Assembly: GCA_028285035.1 (NCBI GenBank)
Contig: JANQQF010000117.1
Coordinates: 37,828-101,827, forward strand
DNA from: Phycisphaerae bacterium
Lineage (GTDB): Bacteria; Chloroflexota; Anaerolineae; 4572-78; J111
Direction of reading: 5' to 3'
Length of the DNA stretch: 64,000 nucleotides
Shown here: piece by piece, positions 1 to 9,462 of the stretch
Layout of the letters: each line of letters begins with the position of its first letter
How positions within the stretch are numbered: the first letter of the stretch is position 1
Translations under genes and position numbers: made by a program
The notes under the pieces: model-generated
What the model saw: only the letters and a program-made list of their open reading frames with translations
Database searches by the model: none
What the model was told of the DNA's origin: nothing

Positions 1-722
1 CCAAACACAGCAGGCATACGTACCGCAAGAACTTCATCTTCGTATGTGGCTAAAAAAAGCTGGATATAATCATTTTTGATAAATGTATTCCACTCTTCTT
101 GATAATAGTCTTTAGCGCGGGCCGGAAATCCGGATCGTTCCGCTGTAAAAGTGAGCAGATTATAGAAATGTTCGAAGTCACCTTCTCCAGCCTCACGAAC
201 TTCGACTCCATTTCGAGCACTGTATCGAATGTTATATCGGGTAGTTTTGCTCATTTTTGCCATAAGCTGCTCTTCATCAAGTGTGAGATCGATGAGCATA
301 CTACATTGCGGCTGGTTATTAAATTCACACTCTTCAAAGCCAATGGTTTGTAATTGTCGGTCTAGCTCAGCCGTATAGGGTATAGCGGGTTCAATTTTGA
401 TCGAGATACAACGGTGCTTTTTTGTGGCCTTATTTATGGCAGACAAAAGTTTTTTTGTTACAGCTTCGTTCTGCCAATCAACAATAGGACCTCGTGGGAT
501 ATAGGCTGCGCCTGCTAATCCTAACGGAGCTGATTTGATCAAAATTTGTGCGCCTGCGATAATTTTATTATTTTCTTCAATGGCTAAGCGAATTGCTTTC
601 CAGCCTGTATTTTCTTTGAATTCACCCCATTCCCAAGATTGCATTAGCATAAAGTAGGGTTGTTGGGCAATAAAGTCATTCCATTCATCACGACGTTGCG
701 ATGTTATTTCTGTAACATTCAT
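1..722 (-). CDS. FemAB-family peptidyl/aminoacyl transferase (C-terminus beyond the window)
   Basis: The frame is open from an ATG at 722 to the left edge, so about 240 N-terminal residues are visible. The segment KMSKTTRYNIRYSARNGV near residue 156, the preceding hydrophobic strands and the 'IKIEP' strand match the FemAB/FemX fold (double GNAT domain), which in known members transfers amino acids to lipid II or to other acceptors. A good ribosome site (AAGGAAC) sits 2-3 bases before the ATG. It is the last visible gene of the minus-strand polysaccharide operon and follows another GNAT/FemAB-like gene. In this setting it may aminoacylate a cell-surface polymer rather than peptidoglycan; that is inference. 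The missing C-terminus prevents a finer call. Confidence 0.8.
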   Translation of the reverse strand, partial: MNVTEITSQRRDEWNDFIAQQPYFMLMQSWEWGEFKENTGWKAIRLAIEENNKIIAGAQILIKSAPLGLAGAAYIPRGPIVDWQNEAVTKKLLSAINKATKKHRCISIKIEPAIPYTAELDRQLQTIGFEECEFNNQPQCSMLIDLTLDEEQLMAKMSKTTRYNIRYSARNGVEVREAGEGDFEHFYNLLTFTAERSGFPARAKDYYQEEWNTFIKNDYIQLFLATYEDEVLAVRMPAVF

Positions 723-1283
723 GGTTCCTTGCCTGACTTTTGGGTCCATAGTGTCAATTGGTAATCTAAACAAACAATCAATTTTATCCTTCAAGAAGTA
801 TAATTGTATGAATAAATTAAAAGATTATAAATTTAGTAAAGAAAGGTTGCTTACCAAAGACGCTAATTTGGCTTAAAAGTTCCCGTTGTGGGGGCAGCAA
901 TATTTATCGGCTCACCCAAAATATTGCAAAGAGAATAAATCTTTTAGAAAACGAAAGTTTACCTAATATACAACTTTTTGGAGAGCAGAGAGAGTTAACT
1001 CTTACAAATTAAGAAGGATATGATTGCAAGTAAAAGTGTGCTTAGGTATGAGCTAAAGTTTTGCGAATTTGGCTTGGCTCAATCTGTTAACGTGTTAAAT
1101 AAATGTAGGGTGTGAGTCTATCTTAAATGTATTGCTTTTACCTGTCTGCGCGCTGAGTTCTGGCTGAGATTTTTTATCGCCAGTACTAAGATGATATTTA
1201 TTTTATGATAATTTGTGAATAATTTGTAAGGTGAATTCATTGACTGACTGTAATCAAAGGTGCTTTATATTCGGCAAATTTGC
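723..1283. other. Intergenic gap, no gene seen
   Basis: About 560 AT-rich bases separate the two FemAB-like genes, the largest gap in the operon, so the leftmost gene may have its own promoter. No convincing reading frame or RNA was recognised. A perfect 12-bp palindrome AGAGTTAACTCT lies at 991-1002 and could be a protein-binding site. No clear hairpin plus T-run terminator was found. Confidence 0.5.
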
Positions 1284-2303
1284 TTATAAAAATCTTTGAT
1301 AAATTTCATAGCCTAATTTGCTAACTTTCAGCAGATTAGGTTGATGTATATAGGTATTACGTCCGTAATTAACTAAATCCCCACCAAATTTAGCTTTGAA
1401 ATCTCGAACGCCATACTCTTCGTCAGGTTTTCCAGCTCCACCAAAGTCATAAACTCGATACTCTTTTTGATTGGCCCCCCATTCAAGTAAGTTCCACATG
1501 AGTAATTCATTTGGAATATATGATGAATATTCTCGGTCAACTCCGCTGTACCAGCCATAAATAATATGTTTGAACAATAATTCTGCGGAACAAGAGACCA
1601 TCTTATCTTCAACGGAGGCAGTTAAAAATTTTATCATGCCTTTAGGATATAATACATCAAAGGCGGACTCGAATAATGTGATGTCACCTAAATGGACCTG
1701 TGCAGCCGAATACGTACGTTGTAGTAAGGCGTACCATTCTTGTAATTGTGATTTCTCTTTGACCTCGTCAACTATTACCTGCCCTTGCCGTAAACCTCTC
1801 CGAATTTGTTTGCGAGTTCGTTTTCCGATGCTTTGCATCACTTCTTCTGCAGGTCGGTCAATATCAATCAGATAATTCAAATGACCTTCAAACGTGAACC
1901 CGTTCTTTTCAAATGTTGATTGTATGTCTGTGAGATCAACAAGATTGCGTAATTCTGTAAAAAGTATACCTTGTTTCTTTGTTTCGGAGTTATATGTTTG
2001 CAAGAGTTGTTCAAGAGCAGCCTGTCCTTCAGAGGTGCGGTTGTATAACACACTCCCATAAACAACCGCTCTAGTTGTTAACTTGGAGAGAACGCCGTCC
2101 ATTAGCGTAACATTGACTGGTGTCAATAAGGCTTGGACTTGGTCATTCACATCTACAGCTGCCCATAATGTTGGTTTGTGTCCCTTTACAGAGCTAAAAA
2201 CCTCTTGAATCTCAGGGGTATGAAAGATATTAGCATCAGGGTTATCCGCAAGAAACTGCTGCCATACTTGTTCATCTAATTCTGTAACAATATTAAACTT
2301 CAT
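1284..2303 (-). CDS. GNAT/FemAB-like acetyltransferase (BioF2-like domain)
   Basis: This 339-residue protein resembles the FemAB-related GNAT family (Pfam PF13480 type). It has a 'GKRTRKQIRRGLRQGQ' helix near residue 164 and a C-terminal 'VYDFGGAGKPDEEYGVRDFKAKFGGDLVNYGR' region typical of such proteins in polysaccharide clusters. I chose the ATG at 2303 because it has a GGGAGAT ribosome site about 10 bases upstream and MKFNIV matches a normal N-terminus; an in-frame start at 2351 would add 16 unlikely residues. Family members acylate or aminoacylate surface sugars or peptidoglycan precursors. Substrate unknown. It lies between the sugar-nucleotide dehydrogenase and the second FemAB-like gene in the same operon. 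Confidence 0.75.
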   Translation of the reverse strand: MKFNIVTELDEQVWQQFLADNPDANIFHTPEIQEVFSSVKGHKPTLWAAVDVNDQVQALLTPVNVTLMDGVLSKLTTRAVVYGSVLYNRTSEGQAALEQLLQTYNSETKKQGILFTELRNLVDLTDIQSTFEKNGFTFEGHLNYLIDIDRPAEEVMQSIGKRTRKQIRRGLRQGQVIVDEVKEKSQLQEWYALLQRTYSAAQVHLGDITLFESAFDVLYPKGMIKFLTASVEDKMVSCSAELLFKHIIYGWYSGVDREYSSYIPNELLMWNLLEWGANQKEYRVYDFGGAGKPDEEYGVRDFKAKFGGDLVNYGRNTYIHQPNLLKVSKLGYEIYQRFL

Positions 2304-2461
2304 TGCTGAAGTTATCTCCCTATAAATTATTGGGTCCAAATTGCAGTACAAATTTTATGGAGTGTAGCTTATGCGTTTTCAAATACCTTGCAAATGCTGC
2401 ACTCCATAATAGAGTTAATAAAACTATAAGTCTGAAATATTTTTGATTAATGGAATAGAGT

Positions 2462-3781
2462 TTACCAACAAATACCCTGGTAGTTAGAGTCGAGATGTTC
2501 AATTTCAGCTGTAATGCGAACGAGATCAATGAGAGTGTGATGGTCTTCTATTTTGTCAATAACCGCCTTGAATTCTTTTGCTCCATTCCCAATAACAATC
2601 ACTTCACTTTTGTCTACGACGTCATCAATAGAGTCAGCCATCAAAGTTGCGATGTGAGGGATTTCTTGTTCAATATAAGCCCGGTTTGCACCTTGCAAAT
2701 TGGCGAGAGAAACATTTTTGTCGTAAACCGTAACGTCATAACCCTTACCAATTAAGTATTCAATAAGATCTACCATTGGGCTTTCGCGTAGATCATCAGT
2801 GCCCGCCTTAAAACTGAAGCCTAGCACCCCAATTTTACGGCTTTTGGTTTTCTTGATCATTTGAATAGCAACATCGATTTGTTTGCGATTGCTGGGAAGA
2901 ATAGACTCCATTACCGGTAGCTGCACATCAAAGTGTCGGCAATGGTACAAGATGGCTCGCAAATCTTTGGGGAGACACGAGCCTCCAAAAGCAAAACCCG
3001 GTTTTAAGTAGTACGGGGACAGGTTTAGTTTCTTATCTTGGACAAAGATATTCATCACTTTGTGACTATCAATGTCTTGTTGCTTGCAGATATTGCCGAC
3101 CTCATTAGCAAAGGCAACTTTCAAGGCGTGGAAAGCATTGTTTGCATATTTTACCATTTCGGCCTCTTTAATAGGAACGACCATCAATGGGGCATCTAAC
3201 ATTGAGTAAAGTTCAGCGATAGCATTGCCAGCTTTTTCATCTGCTGTGCCAATAACGGTAAAGGGTGGATCATAGAAATCCTTGATAGAGCTACCTTCAC
3301 GGAGAAACTCTGGATTAAAACAAACACCGAAATCAACGCCTGCTTTTTTGCCAGAGGACTCTTCCAAAGCTGGAATTACAACCTCTTCAGTACTACCGGG
3401 TAACATAGTGCTGCGCGCAACAACAACATGATAGCCGTCTTTTGATGCTATAGCCTGACCAATCGCCTCACTTACTTTTCGGACATAAGTTAAGTTTAGA
3501 CTGCCATTTGGGTTGCTTGGTGTCCCTACACAGATGAATGAAATATCGCTGTCATGAACCGCCTGCACTTGATCAGATGTGGCTCGAATGCGGCCAGCAT
3601 CTACCCCCTTCTTGAGGAGTTCACCTAAGCCTTCTTCAATAATAGGGCTATGACCTTTATCAATCATTTCAATTTTTGTTGGATTAACATCTACACCAAT
3701 AATGTTATGCCCATTATCGGCTAAACAGGCGACTGAAACAGCCCCAACATATCCCAGGCCAAAAATGCTAATTGTTGCCAT
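2462..3781 (-). CDS. UDP-glucose/GDP-mannose dehydrogenase family, AlgD-like
   Basis: This enzyme of 439 residues oxidises a nucleotide sugar to the uronic acid using two NAD+. The N-terminal Rossmann motif is ISIFGLGYVGAV (residues 4-15). The catalytic cysteine is C269 in GGSCLPKD. The stretch 'LNLSPYYLKPGFAFGGSC' and the start 'FGLGYVGAVSVACLADNGH' resemble GDP-mannose 6-dehydrogenase (AlgD) more than UDP-glucose dehydrogenase (Ugd). Length is normal for AlgD (about 436). It would supply GDP-mannuronate or a similar acidic precursor in the cytoplasm for the polymer made by this operon. The substrate cannot be fixed from sequence alone: UDP-Glc, UDP-GlcNAc or UDP-ManNAc dehydrogenases share the fold. 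Confidence 0.88.
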   Translation of the reverse strand: MATISIFGLGYVGAVSVACLADNGHNIIGVDVNPTKIEMIDKGHSPIIEEGLGELLKKGVDAGRIRATSDQVQAVHDSDISFICVGTPSNPNGSLNLTYVRKVSEAIGQAIASKDGYHVVVARSTMLPGSTEEVVIPALEESSGKKAGVDFGVCFNPEFLREGSSIKDFYDPPFTVIGTADEKAGNAIAELYSMLDAPLMVVPIKEAEMVKYANNAFHALKVAFANEVGNICKQQDIDSHKVMNIFVQDKKLNLSPYYLKPGFAFGGSCLPKDLRAILYHCRHFDVQLPVMESILPSNRKQIDVAIQMIKKTKSRKIGVLGFSFKAGTDDLRESPMVDLIEYLIGKGYDVTVYDKNVSLANLQGANRAYIEQEIPHIATLMADSIDDVVDKSEVIVIGNGAKEFKAVIDKIEDHHTLIDLVRITAEIEHLDSNYQGICW

Positions 3782-3880
3782 TTGTGAAAATTCCTTTTTG
3801 ATAATTTGTATTGTGTTTCATTGTGGTGACAGAAAGTGTATCTTGTCCCAGCAGAAAAATAGAGTTAAACTTTCTAGTGT

Positions 3881-5182
3881 TTAGTGCCCAACAAATCGAA
3901 GCCCATAATCCCAAACAGTCAGGGCATCAATATCCCCAGTCACACAGAATGCACTGCGTGTACCATTAGGCCACCGCCCTAATCGAGCTAATGGAAATTG
4001 TTCTTGCTCAATTTTTTGAATTAATGGCTTTTCATCAGAGGCCGTGAAAGTTTTTTGATCTAGGTAGTAAGTATAGTTTTCTGGTTCAGAGGTAACCTCA
4101 ACGATATACCCTTGTTGTCGTAAGAAATCACTTAACGTAGAGTCACTGTTTTCTGAGATACCAATAAATGGTCGGCGATGGCTGGTAATAACACAGGGAG
4201 TCTCGATAGCACGTTGATACCCATCAAACCAAGGTTCAGCTTTTGTTTTACTTTCAAGAGATCGTAGTAAAAGGGTTGTACCTTCTGGACCATCAATGTT
4301 AATTTGTAAGTCATTTTCTTGAACGACGGTAGCATCAACTTTCGTTTCAAGTCGAGACTTCCACCAAGCTGAAATTTCGCTCAAGCGAGCTCGCCAAACT
4401 TCTGACGAAATATGACTGATTTCTTGCATTGTTGCACGTAATCCCCCAGCACAATCAGCCGTTCGTTCCGGATGTAAACCAAGGTTGAATAGCTCACCAT
4501 CTTGATGAATTTGGTGAAACATTTCCGGCCACATTGCATCCATTTGTTGGGGCGAGTCCCATTCTAAACGCTCAATTAGAGACTCATCATCTGGCAGACA
4601 GTAGGGAATACGAACTAGATTTTTTTCCGCATCAAAGCTGGGCACAGCGGGATAATCTTTTGCCGGTTTTGCCCCATAAAATTCCAAGGCACGATAATAT
4701 GGATCAGTTCCGTGTTTAGAGTCGACTTCCCAAACCAAGCTATTACTGCTGTCATAAGTGAAATCAATTTCACTTAAAGCGGATAATGTCCCTTCATTCC
4801 ATCTTAAGTAAGGACAACGAAATCCTTCACAATGGATATCGTGATCTTGAAAAATTTGATAGGCTTTACGGAAATGTTCTACTTGTTCATCGTGGGTTAG
4901 TTGTGAATGATCGATATGGCGATACCCATGAATAGCAAACTCGATTCCTTGCGCTTGATACTTTTGAATAACCTTACTATTTCGAGCAAGAGCAACCGTC
5001 GTAATGGGTAAGCTAGCTCGACAATCAAACTCCTGTAACATTTGTGACAATTGGTTCAGGGCTTGATCCATTTTACCTGTATTAACTCCATACCGTTTGC
5101 TGATGGTACCCACTCGCTTCATCAATGCAGCGGGTCCCTTTCCTTTTAACGCAACGGCAATTGGCTTAACTAAATGTGTCAT
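3881..5182 (-). CDS. Polysaccharide deacetylase (NodB-like), unusual motif layout
   Basis: This 433-residue protein carries NodB-type motifs near its N-terminus: HGYRHIDH (residues 85-92), the metal-binding His pair motif, and FRCPYLRW (121-128), the R-x-P-Y motif. The usual first motif (TFDDG, catalytic and metal-binding Asp) is not found upstream of these. A similar acidic motif, VTGDIDALT, lies instead close to the C-terminus, after a roughly 150-residue middle part. This suggests a permuted or divergent member. Enzymes of this family remove N- or O-acetyl groups from polysaccharide. No signal peptide is evident, so it may act in the cytoplasm or through a partner. The start has GAGGTC closely upstream, the same leader as the neighbouring gene at 6340. 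Confidence 0.75.
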   Translation of the reverse strand: MTHLVKPIAVALKGKGPAALMKRVGTISKRYGVNTGKMDQALNQLSQMLQEFDCRASLPITTVALARNSKVIQKYQAQGIEFAIHGYRHIDHSQLTHDEQVEHFRKAYQIFQDHDIHCEGFRCPYLRWNEGTLSALSEIDFTYDSSNSLVWEVDSKHGTDPYYRALEFYGAKPAKDYPAVPSFDAEKNLVRIPYCLPDDESLIERLEWDSPQQMDAMWPEMFHQIHQDGELFNLGLHPERTADCAGGLRATMQEISHISSEVWRARLSEISAWWKSRLETKVDATVVQENDLQINIDGPEGTTLLLRSLESKTKAEPWFDGYQRAIETPCVITSHRRPFIGISENSDSTLSDFLRQQGYIVEVTSEPENYTYYLDQKTFTASDEKPLIQKIEQEQFPLARLGRWPNGTRSAFCVTGDIDALTVWDYGLRFVGH

Positions 5183-5335
5183 GTAGACCTCGATTTGATG
5201 TAATTGTTAAGGTAGTAATTTGGGTAAATAAGCCATAAGAAATGTTATGATTTATCTTAAACATCGTTAAGAGTTCAGTATACATTATGAACGAAGACGA
5301 TAATATAATCAAGCTCAACTTAAAAAATCATAGTT

Positions 5336-6340
5336 TTAGGCCTGTATCAATGAGACTAATGTACCTATTTTTTCTTGCCATTCCTTTTGCTGGTCAACCT
5401 GTAAATCGATGATCGTTTTCTCATATTTCTCAATATCTGTTTTCATCAATTCAACCCCCTGCTTAATTTGATCGACCTCACTTCCAACGTGTATGGTTCC
5501 TTTGTTAAAGTAGTTTCGAAGTAGGGGCCAATCTGAAGTGATAATAGGCTTCCCTAGGGACAATGCTTCACAAGCCCCTCTCTGCATTGTGTGATCCCGA
5601 GTTGTTAAACACATGACCGCCTGCACTGTATTTAGCAAATTATAGAAATCCTCGTTGGGTAGAAAATCTGTAAAATGAACATTTGATGGCGCTTGAGCAA
5701 CGAAGTGTTCATTTGACTGCTTTAATTTTCCTGAGATGTAATAGTGAACGCCAGGTGTATCTTTAGCCGCTTGTAAAATTTCGTCTAGTGGTTCATCAAT
5801 AGAGAATGTATTGACCACCGCCACATTAAAGTCTCCTTCGACTGGATACTTCCCTGATATGTCAAATGTGGTTGGGACATCACGAAGGATAAGTGAGTGT
5901 CCTCCAATATTCTGAATTTGCTCTTGCATATGTTCATTTGTCACAATTGTTGTAATCGCTTTGCTGGCAACCAGTCGATTGAGGGCAGGCATCTTATCCC
6001 ACCAAATCTCAGAAAAAGCAGCGCTATGAGCATCAACGATGTATTTACCGCCGGTTAAAGTGCAGTAAATATAGACAAAAAATATGGCAAACAATGGAGG
6101 ACTCTGAACGAATACAACGTCAGGGCGTTTGCGGAAAAGATATGATAACGTTTTGATTGCAGAAAGCGGGTATTTTAGGTAGGCATATCCCTTACCTCGG
6201 GGTAGGGATGTTTCGACAAAATGAGCCTCAATGTTGAGCTTCTTGGACATTACTTGGCTACGTGGGCCTTGGTCTGGTGTGCCCCAAACGAGAAACAGGA
6301 TTTTCAATTGTAATTCAGACAGCGGATTTTCATTATCCAT
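5336..6340 (-). CDS. Glycosyltransferase, GT4-like
   Basis: This 334-residue protein has an N-terminal 'LQLKILFLVWG' strand, a 'PDVVFVQSPPLFAIF' segment typical of membrane-associated GT-B enzymes, 'KYIVDAHSAAFSEIWW' and a C-terminal 'GACEALSLGKPIITSDWPLLRNYF' region that matches the GT4 nucleotide-sugar binding E-x7-E area. It would transfer a sugar from a nucleotide donor to the lipid-linked growing repeat unit at the cytoplasmic membrane face. Donor and linkage are unknown. It shares the GAGGTCTAC-ATG start context with the deacetylase gene downstream. Confidence 0.82.
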   Translation of the reverse strand: MDNENPLSELQLKILFLVWGTPDQGPRSQVMSKKLNIEAHFVETSLPRGKGYAYLKYPLSAIKTLSYLFRKRPDVVFVQSPPLFAIFFVYIYCTLTGGKYIVDAHSAAFSEIWWDKMPALNRLVASKAITTIVTNEHMQEQIQNIGGHSLILRDVPTTFDISGKYPVEGDFNVAVVNTFSIDEPLDEILQAAKDTPGVHYYISGKLKQSNEHFVAQAPSNVHFTDFLPNEDFYNLLNTVQAVMCLTTRDHTMQRGACEALSLGKPIITSDWPLLRNYFNKGTIHVGSEVDQIKQGVELMKTDIEKYEKTIIDLQVDQQKEWQEKIGTLVSLIQA

Positions 6341-6464
6341 GTAGACCTCAGGGTGATTTGATTTTATGGACTAAGCTGGCGAGCTTATTTAGTGTTTGGC
6401 GGTTTAGTTCGCTAAACCTTGAAGCGTCACAGTTTCGTTCCTCTAACTTTCATTTGTGACACAC

Positions 6465-7724
6465 TTAAGCAGATGTAATCATTTTTTGAAATAATTCAGC
6501 TAATTCTGTTGTATCTTTAACTAGATTAAACTCTCGTTCAACAACTTTACGTCCCTGTTTTCCTAAATTAATCCGGTTTTCCTGGGACTCGGCATTAATT
6601 GTTTTCAACGCATCTGCTACGGCGGATGAGTCGTGAGGTGGCGTTAATATACCCGTTCCAGGTTGCACTAACTCACCAACACCAACAATATCTGTTGAAA
6701 TAATAGGGAGTCCCATTGCCATGGCTTCTGCTATAGACACCGGAATACCATCTCGGTCACCATCTTTAGCTATAACACAGGGTAGGACAAACACATCGGC
6801 CCAAGACTCTAAATGTTTGATAACCTCACTTTGGGGTTGAGCACCAAGCAATTTGACTTTATCTTCTAACTTATGACGCGTGATAATGTCAGTCAACTCT
6901 TGCCGTAGCGGACCGTCACCCGCCACGCGACACTCAAAGTCTATACCCGCCTCTTGTAGAAAGTGACACGCCTCAATGAGATATTTATGCCCCTTTTTCT
7001 CGACCAAACGCCCTACTGAAAAAATTTGCAGTTTTTCATTGATGGGACGCGACTCAGGTGGTACGAAGCGAGAAACATCAACCCAGGGGTGAAAGATATG
7101 AATTTTTTCGCCTTTTATTCTCGGGTAATTTTCTACTAAATGAGCCTTGTTATGTTTTGACACAGTTACCATAAACTTGGCATTTTCGATTTTTTCACTG
7201 ATTAACACTTTTTTTACAAAGATGCTATTTGCATGGGCAGTTAAGCTGTAAGATTTACTCAATAAACGCCCCATAACCAGCGCTACTGTGACAGATCGAT
7301 CAATAAAATGAACATGGATATGATCGAAATCTCGTTGGCGAACTTGGAATGCAGCATAAACGCCAATGTAAAAGTGAATCAGGGTCATAAATCTTAATTT
7401 TAAGGAGTCATGAGGCCGGGTAAATAAATAGAGTTTGGTGCTAATGTAGGGGATAGGGCGACTAAATATGAAAAATAAGTTGGCGAATATCATCGTTAGC
7501 CAATTAAGAGGTGTAAGATACAATGTACTGTCACGTGCCTCTTTATATTCGGGCATCGTCGCTGCGATTGTCACTGGATGCCTAATTGAAATAGTGTCTA
7601 ATTTTATGTTTGGCTGTTGCCGAAGAATTGAAATTTCTCGGTCAATAAATGTGGTACTAATTTCAGGATAAGTACCGATGATATAGAGAAGCTTTATTTG
7701 TTTTTCTGTGGCATTTTGCGGCAT
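6465..7724 (-). CDS. Glycosyltransferase family 4
   Basis: This 419-residue GT-B enzyme has 'LQIFSVGRLVEKKGHKYLIEA' as the start of the C-terminal domain and 'DGIPVSIAEAMAMGLPIIST' as the E-x7-E motif. The N-terminal half includes 'HIHVHFIDRSVTVALVMGRL'. The pattern, including the 'CVIAKDGDRDGIPVSIAEAMA' loop, is close to WcaL/AmsK-type colanic acid and amylovoran transferases, but the acceptor cannot be deduced. The ATG lies 2 bases after the stop of the upstream GHL10 gene, so translation is probably coupled. It should act on the cytoplasmic membrane face during repeat-unit assembly. Confidence 0.88.
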   Translation of the reverse strand: MPQNATEKQIKLLYIIGTYPEISTTFIDREISILRQQPNIKLDTISIRHPVTIAATMPEYKEARDSTLYLTPLNWLTMIFANLFFIFSRPIPYISTKLYLFTRPHDSLKLRFMTLIHFYIGVYAAFQVRQRDFDHIHVHFIDRSVTVALVMGRLLSKSYSLTAHANSIFVKKVLISEKIENAKFMVTVSKHNKAHLVENYPRIKGEKIHIFHPWVDVSRFVPPESRPINEKLQIFSVGRLVEKKGHKYLIEACHFLQEAGIDFECRVAGDGPLRQELTDIITRHKLEDKVKLLGAQPQSEVIKHLESWADVFVLPCVIAKDGDRDGIPVSIAEAMAMGLPIISTDIVGVGELVQPGTGILTPPHDSSAVADALKTINAESQENRINLGKQGRKVVEREFNLVKDTTELAELFQKMITSA

Positions 7725-7726
7725 GT

Positions 7727-9448
7727 TTACAATCCGTTTGTATCGATTTTGGCTAACTCATTAAGGATTTCATCGCTGAGACTATCCAAGTCAAAAATGA
7801 CATATCCTGGTGAATTATTGTCAAGGGCAGTTTGGATTTCAATGAGCATCTGTTCTGGCGATTTTTGCAAAACTGGCTTACTTCTACCTTTGTAGTCAAT
7901 CAATCCTAAAACAATTCGGTCTGAATTGTCATTCAGATTAGGTTCCCAAGGTGATATGGTTGAAGGTAACTGTTCCCCCTCATCAACATACGCTCTTGGA
8001 ATAATTATATCAATGTACTCTTCTTCTAACCAGTCTTGCCAATCTAAAAAATGACCAGTTTGTAATTTTTCGTGACTGGCATTGACTGTGATTGAAATGG
8101 TTACATCAGGATCAGCTACTTTTGCTTTCTGATATACATCTTGGAGTAAGGCGTTGATGTTTTCACTACGATAAATACGCCACTTTTCCTCAAGTTCTTG
8201 ATAATCTAATTTGTCGAACTGGAGATCACTGATTGGGAGAATAGGGTGTTTGGCAATTGGTACCAAAAAGCCTACCTCTTGGAAGTGTCCTTCAATGGTT
8301 CGCATCCCTGTGATTGCTTGAATATCTTTATTTCCAATCGACAAAGTTGGCCCATCAATGAAAATAACCTTGCCCCCAGCTTGGACAAATTTGGATAAAT
8401 TTGCTGCAACATCAGAAGATATAGTGTATATATTGGGCATCACCAAGATGCTGTTTGACGGTATATCAGGAATTGTATTTTCCGCAATGACTAAGGGAGC
8501 ATACCCGAGATCATCAAACCAATCTTGGGTTTTTTCTAGACCCATTGACCCATTTGTTTCGGACTTTAGTAACAGAAGCCTTGTCTCAGCGTCAGAGAAA
8601 TGATCGATACTCCGCTTTATAATATTACTGGCAGCAGCAATTTGGCGTTTTGTTGCATCCCAGTTGAACGTAATAACCGTTCCCTCGCCATGTTGATTTA
8701 TCAATAGGGCGGGCGTGCCATTATCAAACATCGCCAAAGTTTGGGCTGTGACAACCCCACCTAAAGCATTCCCCTTAAATTCTCCATAGGCTGGGAGGTC
8801 AGGGTAACGTAAAATATCTAGGTCGATATTATTTTTATTTGTAAATGATTGACTTGTATGGGGGTCAAACGTCCAATCAGCGTCAGGATAACGTAAATAA
8901 TCAAAATGAACCCCATCTACATCATAATTGTTAATAATGTCCAAGACCATATTGCCAATAAAGTCTCGAACGTCTTCACGATTGTAATTTAGCCAAGTAC
9001 TTGTTTGTCCATCGGGGCCAATCATTGTCCAATCAGGATTTTCACCAAGGACAGGGCTATACTTTCCCTTACCTGCGCCAAAACCACCGGTGACGACCCA
9101 AGCATGAACAGCAATGTTACGCTTGTGGGCCTGGTCTATGAAATAGGCGAGAGGGTTGTAATCTTCAGTGACTTTGGGCGCCTTTGTAAGTAAATCGCTG
9201 TCATAATATGAATGACCATAAGCCACGACATTAATGAAGACAGTATTGAAATTACCTTTTTCTACCCGAGCCAACATAGCATCTGTTTCTGTTTGAGTGC
9301 GTAATGATTTTGCCTGCACCCAAACCCCCCGCAGGGTAGCGTTTGATGTATTAACTGTTTGTACGTTCTGTGCAGAATTCGTACACCCAGTCAAAAGTAT
9401 GAAAATTGATAAAAAAAGTAGTGTGAAATTAGTGCGTTTTCTGTTCAT
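7727..9448 (-). CDS. GHL10 (DUF187) glycoside-hydrolase-like lipoprotein
   Basis: The 573-residue protein begins with a signal peptide and lipobox LTGC (C22), so it is probably a lipoprotein on the outer face of the membrane. Residues about 40-200 match the glycosyl-hydrolase-like GHL10 family (PF02638): 'LRGVWVQAKSLRT' at the start and 'VDGVHFDYLRYPDADW', whose acidic residues sit on the TIM-barrel strand. A middle insertion (about 210-400; 'TPALLINQHGEGTVITFNWD') resembles a beta-galactosidase-trimerisation/GATase-like domain, and the barrel resumes with 'DWLEEEYIDIIIPRAY'. Family members cleave or bind peptidoglycan or exopolysaccharide. Its place inside the operon suggests trimming or handling of the exported polymer. 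Confidence 0.85.
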   Translation of the reverse strand: MNRKRTNFTLLFLSIFILLTGCTNSAQNVQTVNTSNATLRGVWVQAKSLRTQTETDAMLARVEKGNFNTVFINVVAYGHSYYDSDLLTKAPKVTEDYNPLAYFIDQAHKRNIAVHAWVVTGGFGAGKGKYSPVLGENPDWTMIGPDGQTSTWLNYNREDVRDFIGNMVLDIINNYDVDGVHFDYLRYPDADWTFDPHTSQSFTNKNNIDLDILRYPDLPAYGEFKGNALGGVVTAQTLAMFDNGTPALLINQHGEGTVITFNWDATKRQIAAASNIIKRSIDHFSDAETRLLLLKSETNGSMGLEKTQDWFDDLGYAPLVIAENTIPDIPSNSILVMPNIYTISSDVAANLSKFVQAGGKVIFIDGPTLSIGNKDIQAITGMRTIEGHFQEVGFLVPIAKHPILPISDLQFDKLDYQELEEKWRIYRSENINALLQDVYQKAKVADPDVTISITVNASHEKLQTGHFLDWQDWLEEEYIDIIIPRAYVDEGEQLPSTISPWEPNLNDNSDRIVLGLIDYKGRSKPVLQKSPEQMLIEIQTALDNNSPGYVIFDLDSLSDEILNELAKIDTNGL

Positions 9449-9462
9449 GATGAAAATGTAAT

